From Clostridium felsineum DSM 794 (GTDB lineage Bacteria; Bacillota; Clostridia; Clostridiales; Clostridiaceae), in NCBI RefSeq assembly GCF_002006355.2, contig NZ_CP096980.1, forward strand, positions 1,922,001-1,986,000: a stretch of 64,000 bases of DNA, written 5' to 3'. The position numbers and the translations under genes are program-made. Under the pieces are notes generated by a model. It ran no database searches. It was not told the DNA's origin and saw only the letters and a list, made by a program, of their open reading frames with translations. Positions 8,917 to 17,783 of this stretch are shown one piece after another (position 1 is the stretch's first letter; the number at the start of each line of letters is the position of its first letter).

Positions 8917-9504
8917 ATGGAAGAAATAACTTTAGAAAAGGTTGATATTATAAAAGAAAGAACAGGAGTTACATATACTGAGGCCAAAGAGGCACTTGAG
9001 GCTTCAGAAGGAAATGTAATAGATGCATTGATATATATAGAAAATAATACTAAATCTCATAAGGATAATCTTTATGAAACAAAGGATGAGTTTGTTCAGT
9101 GGATTAAAGACACTATAAATAAAGGAAATGTATCAAGAATAATAGTAAAAAAAGATGAAAGAACTATTGTAGATATACCAGTAGCTGCTGGACTCGCAGG
9201 TGGAGTTCTAGCAGGAGCTGTATGGGCACCATCACTTGCAATTATGTTCCTTACAGCTGTATTTGCAAAGGTTACAGTAGAAATAATAAAAGAAGATGGC
9301 TCTGTAGAAGTTGTAAACAAAGTTGTAAAGAACACTGTTACAGGTGTAAAGGATAAAATAAACGAAGTAAAAGATAAAGTAATGAATAAAAATGAAGACA
9401 GCAAAGTTAATACAGACGGAGCTTATCAGTACACAGTTAAATTTGATGATGTAGATAGTGATAATGTAAGTAAAGGTAATGATGATAATAAAGATAATGA
9501 GTAG
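8917..9504 (+). CDS. UBA/TS-N and DUF4342 domain protein
   Basis: A 195-residue protein that starts 2 nt after the recO stop. Residues about 5-45 form a UBA/TS-N-like helical domain (TGVTYTEAKEALEASEGNVIDALIYIE) as in elongation factor Ts. A DUF4342-like region with a hydrophobic Gly/Ala stretch follows (VAAGLAGGVLAGAVWAPSL), then a charged tail. Start ATG at 8917 is set by GAGGAG upstream. Common in Clostridium next to recO; function unknown. Confidence 0.82.
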   Translation: MEEITLEKVDIIKERTGVTYTEAKEALEASEGNVIDALIYIENNTKSHKDNLYETKDEFVQWIKDTINKGNVSRIIVKKDERTIVDIPVAAGLAGGVLAGAVWAPSLAIMFLTAVFAKVTVEIIKEDGSVEVVNKVVKNTVTGVKDKINEVKDKVMNKNEDSKVNTDGAYQYTVKFDDVDSDNVSKGNDDNKDNE

Positions 9505-9528
9505 AAAAAATAAATATACTTAAGAAAG

Positions 9529-9570
9529 CAGGTGATAAGTTGAGTAAATATTACTTTTATTTATCACCTG
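9529..9570. terminator. bidirectional hairpin between convergent genes
   Basis: Perfect 10-bp inverted repeat CAGGTGATAA/TTATCACCTG (9529-9538 with 9561-9570) in the gap between the UBA/DUF4342 gene and the cotS-like gene, which face each other. Confidence 0.65.
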
Positions 9571-9577
9571 TAATTAA

Positions 9578-10645
9578 TTATAAATTTAAATTCACATTGA
9601 ATTTTCCTTCTATATAATGGCAGAAGTTGTATGCAAATTTTAGGTGAAGTTCACTATACTTAGTTGTATTTTTTATAAGGTTTATGAAGGCAGATTTGTT
9701 ACAACGATTTATATTGTTATAATAGTCTTTTGAGATTTTCCAAAATTTTTGAGGGAAAACCAAATAAGATAAAATATATAAATATTCATCAAGGTTAAGA
9801 GGATTTATTTCTTCATAAACATTTAGTATATTTATTAAAAGTTCACTGTTCCATTTAGTATTGTCTCTTTTCATTATTCTTCTCAAAAAATAAGATATAT
9901 CATGAACAGAGTAGTCAAATTTACATTTATCGAAGTCTATAACCCAAATATCATTGTTGTTGTCGAAGATAATATTTTTGTTTACGTAATCCAGGTGACA
10001 TAAACTTTTTTTGAAATTGTTACTATTAAGTCTAGAAGAAGCTTCTAATGCTATTTTTGAAAGAGCTATACATAAATCACAATTGTTAAGTGCAATTTTA
10101 GAGAAGGTATCATTTATTTCGTAAGCTTTATTAAAAAAGGTTAATATTTGTTCAAAGTGTTTTTTGTTAGATAAATATATATGTTCAAAACCATATCTTA
10201 TTACACTACCTTGTATAGAAAAAAAGTTTTGTGAACATTTATGCATATACGCTAAATTTTTAGAAGACTTAAAGATGTCCTCTTGTTTATCATAATTGCA
10301 TTTGGTTCCATCAATCCAGGGCATAAGTATGAAAATCATTCCGGAGTATACTACAAATCGTGAATTATCCTTTGTAGGTAAAATTCGTGTTACATTTATA
10401 TCATGCCTAAAAAACCATTCAGTAGTAGAGTAAACAAATAAAAGTTCTTCTTTGTTATAATATACTTTTTTTAAGCAGTATTTTTTAGAATTTAAAGTTA
10501 TTTTATATACAGCTCTTTGTTTATCAGTATCTTTAAATTTTATTTGTAATATTTCAGCATTCTCAAGATTATATTTTGGTAATATATATTTTTTTATTGA
10601 AGCTTCTGGAAGAAGAATATGTGAGGTGTTATCTTTTTCAAGCAC
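9578..10645 (-). CDS. CotS-family spore coat protein (kinase-like fold)
   Basis: A 355-residue protein of the CotS/aminoglycoside-phosphotransferase-like family found in spore coats. A kinase-like fold is suggested by LCHLDYVNKNIIFD (catalytic-loop position with His-x-Asp) and WVIDFDKCKFDYSVHDISYF (DFD metal site). Start is GTG after an AGGAAGTGAT ribosome site. It is the only host gene on the minus strand here and has no operon partner. Expected in the mother cell late in sporulation. Whether it phosphorylates anything is unknown. Confidence 0.85.
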   Translation of the reverse strand: MLEKDNTSHILLPEASIKKYILPKYNLENAEILQIKFKDTDKQRAVYKITLNSKKYCLKKVYYNKEELLFVYSTTEWFFRHDINVTRILPTKDNSRFVVYSGMIFILMPWIDGTKCNYDKQEDIFKSSKNLAYMHKCSQNFFSIQGSVIRYGFEHIYLSNKKHFEQILTFFNKAYEINDTFSKIALNNCDLCIALSKIALEASSRLNSNNFKKSLCHLDYVNKNIIFDNNNDIWVIDFDKCKFDYSVHDISYFLRRIMKRDNTKWNSELLINILNVYEEINPLNLDEYLYILSYLVFPQKFWKISKDYYNNINRCNKSAFINLIKNTTKYSELHLKFAYNFCHYIEGKFNVNLNL

Positions 10646-10871
10646 TAAATCACTTCCTAAAATTTATCTTATATATAATGATATTAAGAAATTTTTTATA
10701 ATATACATTAAATAAAAGGATTTTAACTATTTATCAAGAATTAAATGTTATGGAAAAAATAAAATTGCTTCTATATTTTTTCAATTTTAGAATAAAAAAC
10801 ACTGCGAAAAGGGTAAACTAAGGATATAGAAAGAAAAATTTTATTATTTTTTAAAATAAAATCTCACAAAA

Positions 10872-10900
10872 GAAGGATTTAAACTTTTTTTGTCGAATTT
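10872..10900 (+). promoter_or_regulatory. sigma-H-type promoter of dnaG-sigA (overlaps a Spo0A-box-like site)
   Basis: GAAGGATTT at 10872-10880 and GTCGAATTT at 10892-10900, 11 bp apart, fit the Bacillus sigma-H consensus (RnAGGAwWW, 11-12 bp, RnnGAATww) at every defined position. TGTCGAA at 10891-10897 also equals the 0A-box core. The rest of the 10,646-10,930 gap shows no other clear signal. Confidence 0.65.
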
Positions 10901-10930
10901 AATTATGCTCATGGGAATTTAATTATTAGG

Positions 10931-12721
10931 GTGGAATGTCTTATTATAAGTGAAGATATAATTCAAAAAGTAAAAGATTTAAATGACATAGTGGATATTG
11001 TATCTGAAAAGGTAAAGCTTAAACGTACAGGACGTAATTACTCGGGGCTTTGCCCATTTCATCATGAAAAAACACCGTCATTTAGTGTGTCTCAAGATAA
11101 ACAAATATATAAATGTTTTGGCTGTGGAGAAGCAGGTAATGTAATAACCTTTGTAATGAAAACTAGGAATTTCTCTTTTGTGGAGGCTGTTAAATATCTT
11201 GCGGATAAAGTTAATCTAACTATAGACGATAAACAAGACAAATACTATGCAAAAAATAAAGAGAAATATGACAAATTATATAATATGAATGTTGAAGCAG
11301 CTAGATATTTTTTTAAGAGTTTAGAATCGAGTTCAAAAGCAAAACAGTATTTTATTGACCGAGGAATTAATCAAAAAACCATGAGAAGGTTTGGACTTGG
11401 ATATGCTAAGGATGATTGGAGACAGCTTTTAGGTTTTATGAAGACTAAAGGTTATACAGAATTAGAACTTATTGAAGCAGGACTTATAGTACAAAAAAAT
11501 AAGGCTGTCTATGATAGGTTTCGAAATAGGGTTATGTTTCCTGTATTTAACTATAAAGGTAAAGTTATTGGGTTTGGTGGAAGAGTTTTAGATGATTCTA
11601 AGCCGAAATATTTAAACTCTCCAGAAACAAAAATATTTAAAAAAGGAACTAACCTTTATGGCTTAAATTTTGCAATAAAAAATAATATAGGGGATACATT
11701 TATAATTGTAGAGGGGTACATGGATTGTATATCCCTTCATCAATATGGTATAAATAATGCGGTAGCTTCGCTTGGAACAGCACTTACAAAAGATCAGGCA
11801 AAATTATTAAGAAGATATGCTAGTAAAGTGGTGATATCATATGACGCTGATACAGCTGGTCAGGCAGCTACACTTAGAGGGTTTGATATATTAAAAGAAG
11901 CAGGCTTTGATATAAAAATAATAAAAATTCCAGACGGAAAAGATCCAGATGAATTTGTGAGGAAAAATGGTAAAGAGGCTTTTATGAAGCTTGTAAAAAA
12001 TGCCGTTTCTATTATTGAGTATAGAATAGGTAAGGCCTTTGAAAATGTGAATTTAAAAGACAGTGAAAGTGTTATAAAGTATGTTAAGGATATTGCAGAA
12101 ATTATTGAAGATTTAGATCCAGTAGAGAAAGATGTTTATATCAAAAAAATTTCAGGTAAGACAGGAATAAGAGAACAAGCAATTTACGATTTGATTAGTA
12201 CTGATATTCAGAAAAATGGCAATAACATTGAAAAAATGAATAAAAATAGCAATTATGGACAAAATTTATATGTGGAATCCGCACACGTTAAATCGGAGAG
12301 ATATTTACTTAAGTTAATGATTGAACATGAAGATATACGCAGTTATATAAACACACAAATTAGTGTAGATGATTTTATAATGGAGAGCCATAAAAAAATA
12401 TATAACATTATATTAAATTTCGAAGATAATGTAAGTAGTAATCTAAAATCTAAATTTGATTTTATTGAATCAAGATGTGATGATGGGGAAAGTTCATCTG
12501 AAATTGTAAAGATAGAAGAACAAAACATAATACTTTCAGAAAACAATGTAAAAGATCTTGTAGATGATTTTATTACAAATATTAAAAAATTTAGATTAGA
12601 GGAGACAAAAAAGAAGATTATGAGTGAAATTAAGGACCTTGAAGAAAAGGGATTGTTTAATGAAACCATTGAACTTATCAAAAGAATGGAAGAAATACAA
12701 AATAGGCTAGACAATCTATAG
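10931..12721 (+). CDS. dnaG: DNA primase DnaG
   Basis: Replicative primase. The N-terminal CHC2 zinc finger is CPFH...CFGC. The TOPRIM catalytic core follows (VEGYMDCISLHQYG; SYDADTAGQAA), then a helicase-interaction tail. About 590 residues, normal length. The start is unclear. GTG at 10931 directly abuts AGG with no spacer, whereas AGGGTGG at 10927-10933 is well placed for an ATT codon at 10943, which would give a protein beginning at IISEDIIQKVK. It heads the dnaG-sigA operon. Confidence 0.95.
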   Translation: MECLIISEDIIQKVKDLNDIVDIVSEKVKLKRTGRNYSGLCPFHHEKTPSFSVSQDKQIYKCFGCGEAGNVITFVMKTRNFSFVEAVKYLADKVNLTIDDKQDKYYAKNKEKYDKLYNMNVEAARYFFKSLESSSKAKQYFIDRGINQKTMRRFGLGYAKDDWRQLLGFMKTKGYTELELIEAGLIVQKNKAVYDRFRNRVMFPVFNYKGKVIGFGGRVLDDSKPKYLNSPETKIFKKGTNLYGLNFAIKNNIGDTFIIVEGYMDCISLHQYGINNAVASLGTALTKDQAKLLRRYASKVVISYDADTAGQAATLRGFDILKEAGFDIKIIKIPDGKDPDEFVRKNGKEAFMKLVKNAVSIIEYRIGKAFENVNLKDSESVIKYVKDIAEIIEDLDPVEKDVYIKKISGKTGIREQAIYDLISTDIQKNGNNIEKMNKNSNYGQNLYVESAHVKSERYLLKLMIEHEDIRSYINTQISVDDFIMESHKKIYNIILNFEDNVSSNLKSKFDFIESRCDDGESSSEIVKIEEQNIILSENNVKDLVDDFITNIKKFRLEETKKKIMSEIKDLEEKGLFNETIELIKRMEEIQNRLDNL

Positions 12722-12745
12722 AATAACGGAAGGAGGTTTTCATTA

Positions 12746-13882
12746 ATGAAGAATAAGACTGAAGTTAAAAACGGGGGAGAAAAGAAAAACTCAAAAAAGG
12801 TGTCAAAAGAAGAAACCGCAAAAGAAAAAAATGAAAAAATGAAAATTGTCAAAAATCTAATAGATAAAGGCAAGAAAAATGGTAGCTTAACGTATAAAGA
12901 AATAATGGATGAACTTCAGGAAGTTGACCTAGGTCCAGAACAGATAGAAAAGATATATGAAGTTCTTGAATCTGTTGGTGTTGACGTAGTTGGTGACATG
13001 CATGAAATAGAAGTGGAAGAAGAAGAGTTAGATTTAACTATACCTGAGGGAATAGCGATAGATGACCCTGTAAGAATGTATTTAAAAGAAATTGGTAAAG
13101 TTCCACTATTATCCCCAGAAGAAGAAATAGACTTAGCTCAAAGAATTGAAAATGGTGATAGAACAGCAAGAAAGAAACTTGCAGAAGCAAACTTAAGACT
13201 CGTTGTAAGTATTGCAAAGAGATATGTTGGAAGAGGAATGCTTTTCCTTGATCTAATTCAAGAAGGAAATCTAGGGCTTATTAAAGCAGTAGAAAAGTTT
13301 GACTTTAAAAAAGGTTACAAATTTAGTACCTATGCTACTTGGTGGATTAGGCAGGCAATAACAAGGGCCATAGCAGATCAAGCAAGGACTATAAGAATAC
13401 CAGTACACATGGTTGAAACCATAAATAAGCTTATAAGAGTTTCAAGACAATTACTTCAGGAATTAGGTAGAGAACCTCAACCAGAAGAAATTGCTAAGAT
13501 AATGGATATGCCGGTTGATAAGGTAAGAGAAATAATGAAAATAGCACAAGAGCCTGTATCCCTTGAAACCCCAATAGGAGAGGAAGAGGATAGTCATCTT
13601 GGTGATTTTATTCCAGATGATGAAGCTCCAGCACCAGCAGATGCCGCAGCATTTAGAATGCTTAAAGAGCAACTTCTTAAAATATTAAATACTTTAACAC
13701 CTAGAGAAGAGAAAGTTCTAAGACTTAGATTTGGTCTCGATGATGGAAGGGCTAGAACCCTTGAAGAGGTAGGAAAAGAGTTTAATGTTACGAGAGAAAG
13801 AATAAGACAAATAGAAGCTAAGGCTCTTAGAAAATTAAGACATCCAAGCAGAAGTAAAAAATTAAAAGATTATCTTGATTAG
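12746..13882 (+). CDS. sigA: RNA polymerase primary sigma factor SigA/RpoD
   Basis: A 378-residue housekeeping sigma-70 factor. A lysine-rich N-terminus and short region 1.1 are followed by 1.2 (DPVRMYLKEIGKVPLL), region 2 (IQEGNLGLIKAVEKFDFKKG; FSTYATWWIRQAI), region 3, and region 4 with the VTRERIRQIEAKALRKL helix-turn-helix. It has a strong GGAAGGAGG site and lies 24 bp after dnaG, the classic macromolecular-synthesis operon order. Confidence 0.98.
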   Translation: MKNKTEVKNGGEKKNSKKVSKEETAKEKNEKMKIVKNLIDKGKKNGSLTYKEIMDELQEVDLGPEQIEKIYEVLESVGVDVVGDMHEIEVEEEELDLTIPEGIAIDDPVRMYLKEIGKVPLLSPEEEIDLAQRIENGDRTARKKLAEANLRLVVSIAKRYVGRGMLFLDLIQEGNLGLIKAVEKFDFKKGYKFSTYATWWIRQAITRAIADQARTIRIPVHMVETINKLIRVSRQLLQELGREPQPEEIAKIMDMPVDKVREIMKIAQEPVSLETPIGEEEDSHLGDFIPDDEAPAPADAAAFRMLKEQLLKILNTLTPREEKVLRLRFGLDDGRARTLEEVGKEFNVTRERIRQIEAKALRKLRHPSRSKKLKDYLD

Positions 13883-13885
13883 ATA

Positions 13886-13925
13886 CAAAAGGTCATTCCC
13901 ATTCAGAATGACCTTTTGTTTTTGT
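13886..13925 (+). terminator. intrinsic terminator of dnaG-sigA
   Basis: Perfect 13-bp stem CAAAAGGTCATTC/GAATGACCTTTTG (13886-13898 with 13906-13918), 7-nt loop, then T-rich sequence. Confidence 0.92.
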
Positions 13926-13996
13926 ATAAAGGCATCACTTAGCCTTTTAACAGTCTTTTATTTATGTTATAATTTTAAGTAAAAGAAGGTGATAAA

Positions 13997-14881
13997 TTGA
14001 ACTATATAAAGCCGTATAAGGGATTTTCGTATGCAATTATTTTAGGAATAACTTTAGCTATGGATGCAGCATTTTTAATTTTAAGTATGTTTATCAATAT
14101 GTATATAGTTTTAAGTATCATAGAGGTTTTTCTTGTGTTTTTTAATATATATCAATTGTATTATATAATTAAAAGCCTAACTCTTAAATATTCTTATGAT
14201 GAAAAAAACTTTTATATAAATTGGTGCTTTGGCATAAAAAACACTATACCATTTAGAGAAATTAAAGCATATAGTATTTCACATGGAGAAGTTAAAGGAG
14301 TAAGATTGTGGGGCTATGGTAGGAATTTTTTTGCTTTAGGTTTGTTTTTTGTAAACGATATTGGAACGGTTAATATGTTTGCTACATCGACTAAAAGTGT
14401 AATTTATATAAAAGTTGGGTCGGCAATATATGGTATTTCACCAGAAAATTGTGAAGAAGTTAAAGCACTTTTCGTAAAAAACAAATTGATTTTAGAAACT
14501 TTTAAATTTGAAAAAGAAAAAAGAGTTATTTTAAATAAGGATAAGCATTTTGTTATATTAATCTCTTTAATAGCAGCAATAATTTTGATGGTAACAATAG
14601 TTCCTTTTGTTCTATATTTGAGTGGGTTAATTCCAGCTAAAATGCCGCTTACTTTTGATTCTAATTTTAAACCTATATCTTATGGGACAGGAAGAGAATT
14701 TGCATTTAAGCAAATGATGTATGGAGCATATAATATGATTATATTTTTTTGTATATATTATTCGGCATATTTTTATTCCAAATATAGCAAAAAGATAGCT
14801 TATAGAATTATGTACCTTTCATTTTTGATTTCTGTTATATTTTTACTATTTCAAATTAAAATTTATATTACATACATATGA
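13997..14881 (+). CDS. membrane protein with PH-like domain, function unknown
   Basis: A 294-residue membrane protein. Two N-terminal membrane helices (residues about 10-60) precede a soluble segment that resembles bacterial PH domains (FREIKAYSISHGEVKG; MFATSTKSVIYIKVGSAIYGISPENCEEVKAL). Two or three helices lie in the C-terminal half. TTG start after AGAAGGTGAT. It stands between sigA and trmK with no visible link to either. Function unknown. Confidence 0.75.
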   Translation: MNYIKPYKGFSYAIILGITLAMDAAFLILSMFINMYIVLSIIEVFLVFFNIYQLYYIIKSLTLKYSYDEKNFYINWCFGIKNTIPFREIKAYSISHGEVKGVRLWGYGRNFFALGLFFVNDIGTVNMFATSTKSVIYIKVGSAIYGISPENCEEVKALFVKNKLILETFKFEKEKRVILNKDKHFVILISLIAAIILMVTIVPFVLYLSGLIPAKMPLTFDSNFKPISYGTGREFAFKQMMYGAYNMIIFFCIYYSAYFYSKYSKKIAYRIMYLSFLISVIFLLFQIKIYITYI

Positions 14882-14915
14882 TTTAGAAATTCATTAAAGG
14901 GTTGGTGCAACGTAA

Positions 14916-15605
14916 ATGGAAATATCAAGTAGACTTAAATTAATAGGAGAAATAATAGATGAAGGTGAAATTATAGCAGATATAGGTACAGATCATGCTT
15001 ATTTACCGATATATCTGCTTAAAAATAATTGTCAAATGAAATTTATTGCTTCAGATGTAAATAAAGGACCTCTTGAAAAAGCAATAAGTAATATAAAAAT
15101 GTATGGATTTCAAGATAAAATAGAGTGCCGTTTAGGTTCGGGACTTAATGTGTTAAGAGAAGGGGAAGCTGATGCTGCAATTATTGCCGGAATGGGCGGA
15201 AATTTAATAAGAGATATAATTGAAGAAAGATTGGATATATTTAAAACATTAAAATATGCAGTGCTTCAACCAGTTCAAAATCCAGATATACTTAGAAAGT
15301 ATCTTTATGAACAAGGTTTTAACATATTAGGTGAACAATTATGTATTGACGAAAATAAATATTATGAGATAATTAAAGTATGCTATGCTTCGAAAAAGCA
15401 GAAAAAAGATGATTTGTATTATGAGATTAGTGAGAAGCTAATAGCAATGAAGCATCCTTTGTTAAAGGAATATATTGAGTACAAAATAGAAAAGTACCAC
15501 AAAATATATAAAAACATAGGGGAAGTCACTGAGAATGCATTAAATAGAAAAGAAGAGTTGAATACAAAAATTCACAAGTTAAAGGGGTTGTTATCATGTC
15601 TTTAA
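14916..15605 (+). CDS. trmK: tRNA (adenine22-N1)-methyltransferase TrmK
   Basis: A 229-residue SAM-dependent methyltransferase that makes m1A22 in tRNA. The SAM motif I is ADIGTDHAYLPIYLL, followed by IIAGMGGNLI, and a C-terminal helical coiled coil. The start of the next gene (nif3-like) overlaps its end by 10 bp. The same gene pair follows sigA in other Firmicutes, which supports the call. Confidence 0.93.
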   Translation: MEISSRLKLIGEIIDEGEIIADIGTDHAYLPIYLLKNNCQMKFIASDVNKGPLEKAISNIKMYGFQDKIECRLGSGLNVLREGEADAAIIAGMGGNLIRDIIEERLDIFKTLKYAVLQPVQNPDILRKYLYEQGFNILGEQLCIDENKYYEIIKVCYASKKQKKDDLYYEISEKLIAMKHPLLKEYIEYKIEKYHKIYKNIGEVTENALNRKEELNTKIHKLKGLLSCL

Positions 15606-16402
15606 AGGTAAAAGATTTATGTAATATAATAGAAGATTTTGCACCAATTTCTCTAAAAGAAGATTATGATAATGTTGGACTCATGCTTGGGGATAGGGAG
15701 GATACCGTAGAAGGTATATTAACAGCTCTGGATTGTACTATTAAAGTTATAGATGAGGCTATAGAAAAGAAATGCAACATGATAATAACTCATCATCCAA
15801 TTCTTTTTAAAAAGCCATCAAGTATAACAAATGATACCCTTTTAGGTAAAAAGATAATCAAGTTAATAAAAAATAATATAAATGTATATTCAGCTCATAC
15901 CAATCTTGATAGTGTTAAGAATGGTATAAATGACGCTATAGTTAGTATTTTAGGCTTTGATAATTCAAGTATTTTAGCTAAAAATTTTAGGGCAGTAAAG
16001 GAAGCTGGAATTGGCAGAGTTGTAGAGCTAGAGGAAGGGATACAGCTTAAAGAATTATGTCATAGAGTTAAAGAAAATTTGAAGGTGCAAAATTTAAGGT
16101 ATTGTGGAAATGACGATAAAAAAATACAGAAAATTGCAATAATAAATGGCAGCGGACAGGATTTTTTTGAAGAGGCTAGGAAAAAAGGAGCTGACTGCAT
16201 AATTACAGGAGATACTTCGTATCATTACGTTAGTGATTATAATGAGATGGGTATGGCAGTTATTGATGCGGGTCATTTTGGAACAGAGTGGCCATCTGTA
16301 ATAGTTATGACTAAAATGCTTAAAGATTCACTAAATTCTAAAGGTATAGATACGTCTATTTCAGTATCACAAAATAATATTGATCCATATAAAATTAAGT
16401 AG
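15596..16402 (+). CDS. Nif3-like dinuclear metal protein (YqfO/DUF34)
   Basis: A 268-residue Nif3/DUF34 protein, sometimes annotated as GTP cyclohydrolase I type 2. Metal-binding segments are visible: IITHHPILFKKPS, AHTNLDS and DAGHFGTEWP. It lacks the inserted PII-like domain of the longer Bacillus YqfO. ATG overlaps the end of trmK. True substrate not established for the family. Confidence 0.9.
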   Translation: MSLKVKDLCNIIEDFAPISLKEDYDNVGLMLGDREDTVEGILTALDCTIKVIDEAIEKKCNMIITHHPILFKKPSSITNDTLLGKKIIKLIKNNINVYSAHTNLDSVKNGINDAIVSILGFDNSSILAKNFRAVKEAGIGRVVELEEGIQLKELCHRVKENLKVQNLRYCGNDDKKIQKIAIINGSGQDFFEEARKKGADCIITGDTSYHYVSDYNEMGMAVIDAGHFGTEWPSVIVMTKMLKDSLNSKGIDTSISVSQNNIDPYKIK

Positions 16403-16436
16403 ATATAGAATTTTCTCTATGTCTACTTTTATTTTT
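16399..16436 (+). terminator. intrinsic terminator after nif3-like gene
   Basis: Stem GTAGATATAG/CTATGTCTAC (one G-U pair) at 16399-16408 and 16417-16426, followed by a T-rich run. It overlaps the stop codon. Confidence 0.8.
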
Positions 16437-16570
16437 ACATAAAATAAACAGTCTATTTATAAGTGTTATTTTAAAAATAATAATATAGAGTTTCTAGCAA
16501 AGGTATAACTTGATTCGATTTTAGGGGATTAGGTTCTATTTTAGAAGATTTATAATTGGGAGGAAAAGAT

Positions 16571-17329
16571 ATGAATAATAATGTAGAATTAGCATACTTG
16601 ATTCAGGAGAGTTATGATATTATAAAGCAAAATAAAAAAATACTTAGAGATGGTTCCTACATTTATTTGTTAAAGAAATTAAAAAATGAATTTGAAACAG
16701 CTAAGAAAAATTATGTGGTGAGAAAAAAGGAATTAGCAAAGATAAAAGAAAATTATGCGGCTATAAGCATTGATTTGAGATGTGAGAGAGAAAAAATGGA
16801 GAATAATGAATATAAGCTTTATAATAAAGTGGGTTCAGATTTAAATGCTATAGAGAAGTTGGAACATGCAATTGAAGGTGAAAAGCAAATTATAAAAAAG
16901 CTTGAAGATGAAGCTGTAGATTTGTTGGATGAAGAAGAAAAATTAAAAAGTGAGATAGAGAATTTAAGAGTAGAGCTTGTTAATATAAAAGATAATTTCT
17001 ATGATTATAAGGGAAAAAGCAGTGAAAAAGTAGAAAAAGCAAGACAAGAGCTTATAGCTGCAAAATTAAAAATAGAAGAGATAAAAGGTAAAATCCCAAA
17101 AGATTTATTTGAAGAAATATCAAGTCTTATGATGAGAAGCAGTTGCGCAGTGGCAAAGGTAAGTGGAGAAATATGTGGAGGCTGCAAGATGAAGGTTTCA
17201 TCCATGACGATAGATAACCTTGTAAATAACAATAGTATAGTACATTGTGATAATTGTGGAAGAATTTTGTACTACGATGAAAGTGAAGGAAAATTAAAAA
17301 GAAAATACAAGAGAAAAATACGAGCATAA
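16571..17329 (+). CDS. coiled-coil protein with C-terminal C4 zinc ribbon
   Basis: A 252-residue protein whose first ~190 residues form a long coiled coil (many Glu/Lys heptads). It ends in a zinc ribbon CGGCKMKVSS...CDNCGRILYY. This is the architecture of the CT398/FlgI-associated C4-zinc-ribbon family, thought to bind nucleic acid or act as a trafficking helper. Start ATG at 16571 follows GGGAGGAAAAG. It directly precedes rnpB, a neighbour also seen in other clostridia as far as I recall. Confidence 0.85.
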   Translation: MNNNVELAYLIQESYDIIKQNKKILRDGSYIYLLKKLKNEFETAKKNYVVRKKELAKIKENYAAISIDLRCEREKMENNEYKLYNKVGSDLNAIEKLEHAIEGEKQIIKKLEDEAVDLLDEEEKLKSEIENLRVELVNIKDNFYDYKGKSSEKVEKARQELIAAKLKIEEIKGKIPKDLFEEISSLMMRSSCAVAKVSGEICGGCKMKVSSMTIDNLVNNNSIVHCDNCGRILYYDESEGKLKRKYKRKIRA

Positions 17330-17348
17330 GGAATACAATAAATTACCA

Positions 17349-17377
17349 TTGATATAATTTAATAAGTGTGGTATTAT
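17349..17377 (+). promoter_or_regulatory. sigma-A promoter of rnpB
   Basis: TTGATA at 17349-17354, 17-bp spacer, TATTAT at 17372-17377; the RNA start is expected near 17385. Confidence 0.8.
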
Positions 17378-17384
17378 ATTTTAT

Positions 17385-17725
17385 GCGAGTAAACCAGACA
17401 ATCGCTGCTGCAATTTTGCAGGAGAGGAAAGTCCGAGCTCCATAGGGCGGGGTGCTGGGTAACTCCCAGTCAAGGTGACTTGAAGGAAAGTGCAACAGAG
17501 ATATACCGCCATTTTTAATGGTAAGGGTGGAAAGGCGAGGTAAGAGCTCACCAGCGCACTGGCGACTTTGCGGCTATGTAAACCCCATCTGGAGCAAGAT
17601 CGAATAGGGAGGCGTTTTGGAGTGGCCCGCTCTGCTTCCGGGTAGTATCGCTTGAACCTTATGGTAACATAGGGTCTAGATAGATGATTGTCAAATACAG
17701 AACTCGGCTTACAGGTTTAGTCGTC
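17385..17725 (+). ncRNA. rnpB: RNase P RNA
   Basis: Catalytic RNA that trims 5' ends of pre-tRNAs. Conserved core blocks are visible: ACCAGACAATCGC, GAGAGGAAAGTCCGAGCTCC, ATAGGGCGGGGTGC, GGTAACTCCCAG and the 3' ACAGAACTCGGCTTACAGG. Helix P1 can form between CGAGTAAACC near 17386 and GGTTTAGTCG at 17714-17723, with one mismatch. Its 3' end is the attachment site of the prophage that follows, and the gene is restored intact at the left junction. Confidence 0.95.
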
Positions 17726-17769
17726 CATTGAAAACACTAGGTTTCGTACTTAGTGTTTTTTATTTTGCC
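17694..17769 (+). repeat. left prophage junction (attL): rnpB 3' end and terminator
   Basis: 76-bp segment covering the last ~30 nt of rnpB and its terminator. It recurs at 51725-51800 with a single A/G difference, bracketing the integrase-to-RRNPP region. Sequence outside the repeat differs at the two sites, as expected for attL and attR. The exact crossover cannot be set from one sequence. Confidence 0.88.
17731..17766 (+). terminator. rnpB terminator (inside the att repeat)
   Basis: Stem AAAACACTA/TAGTGTTTT around a GGTTTCGTACT loop region, followed by six T. Confidence 0.85.
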
Positions 17770-17783
17770 ATACTCTTGCCATA

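Noticed and set aside
10891..10897. Calling TGTCGAA a definite Spo0A box
   Set aside because: It overlaps the -10 of the sigma-H-type promoter, whose consensus alone explains most of its bases; kept only as a possibility.
12343..12873. 176-codon minus-strand frame across the dnaG-sigA junction
   Set aside because: Antisense to two certain genes; composition is that of reverse-translated Lys/Glu-rich protein.
17385..17725. Could the structured RNA be tmRNA, a more usual phage target?
   Set aside because: It contains RNase P core blocks (GAGGAAAGTCC, ACAGAACTCGGCTTA) and lacks tmRNA tRNA-like ends and tag frame.
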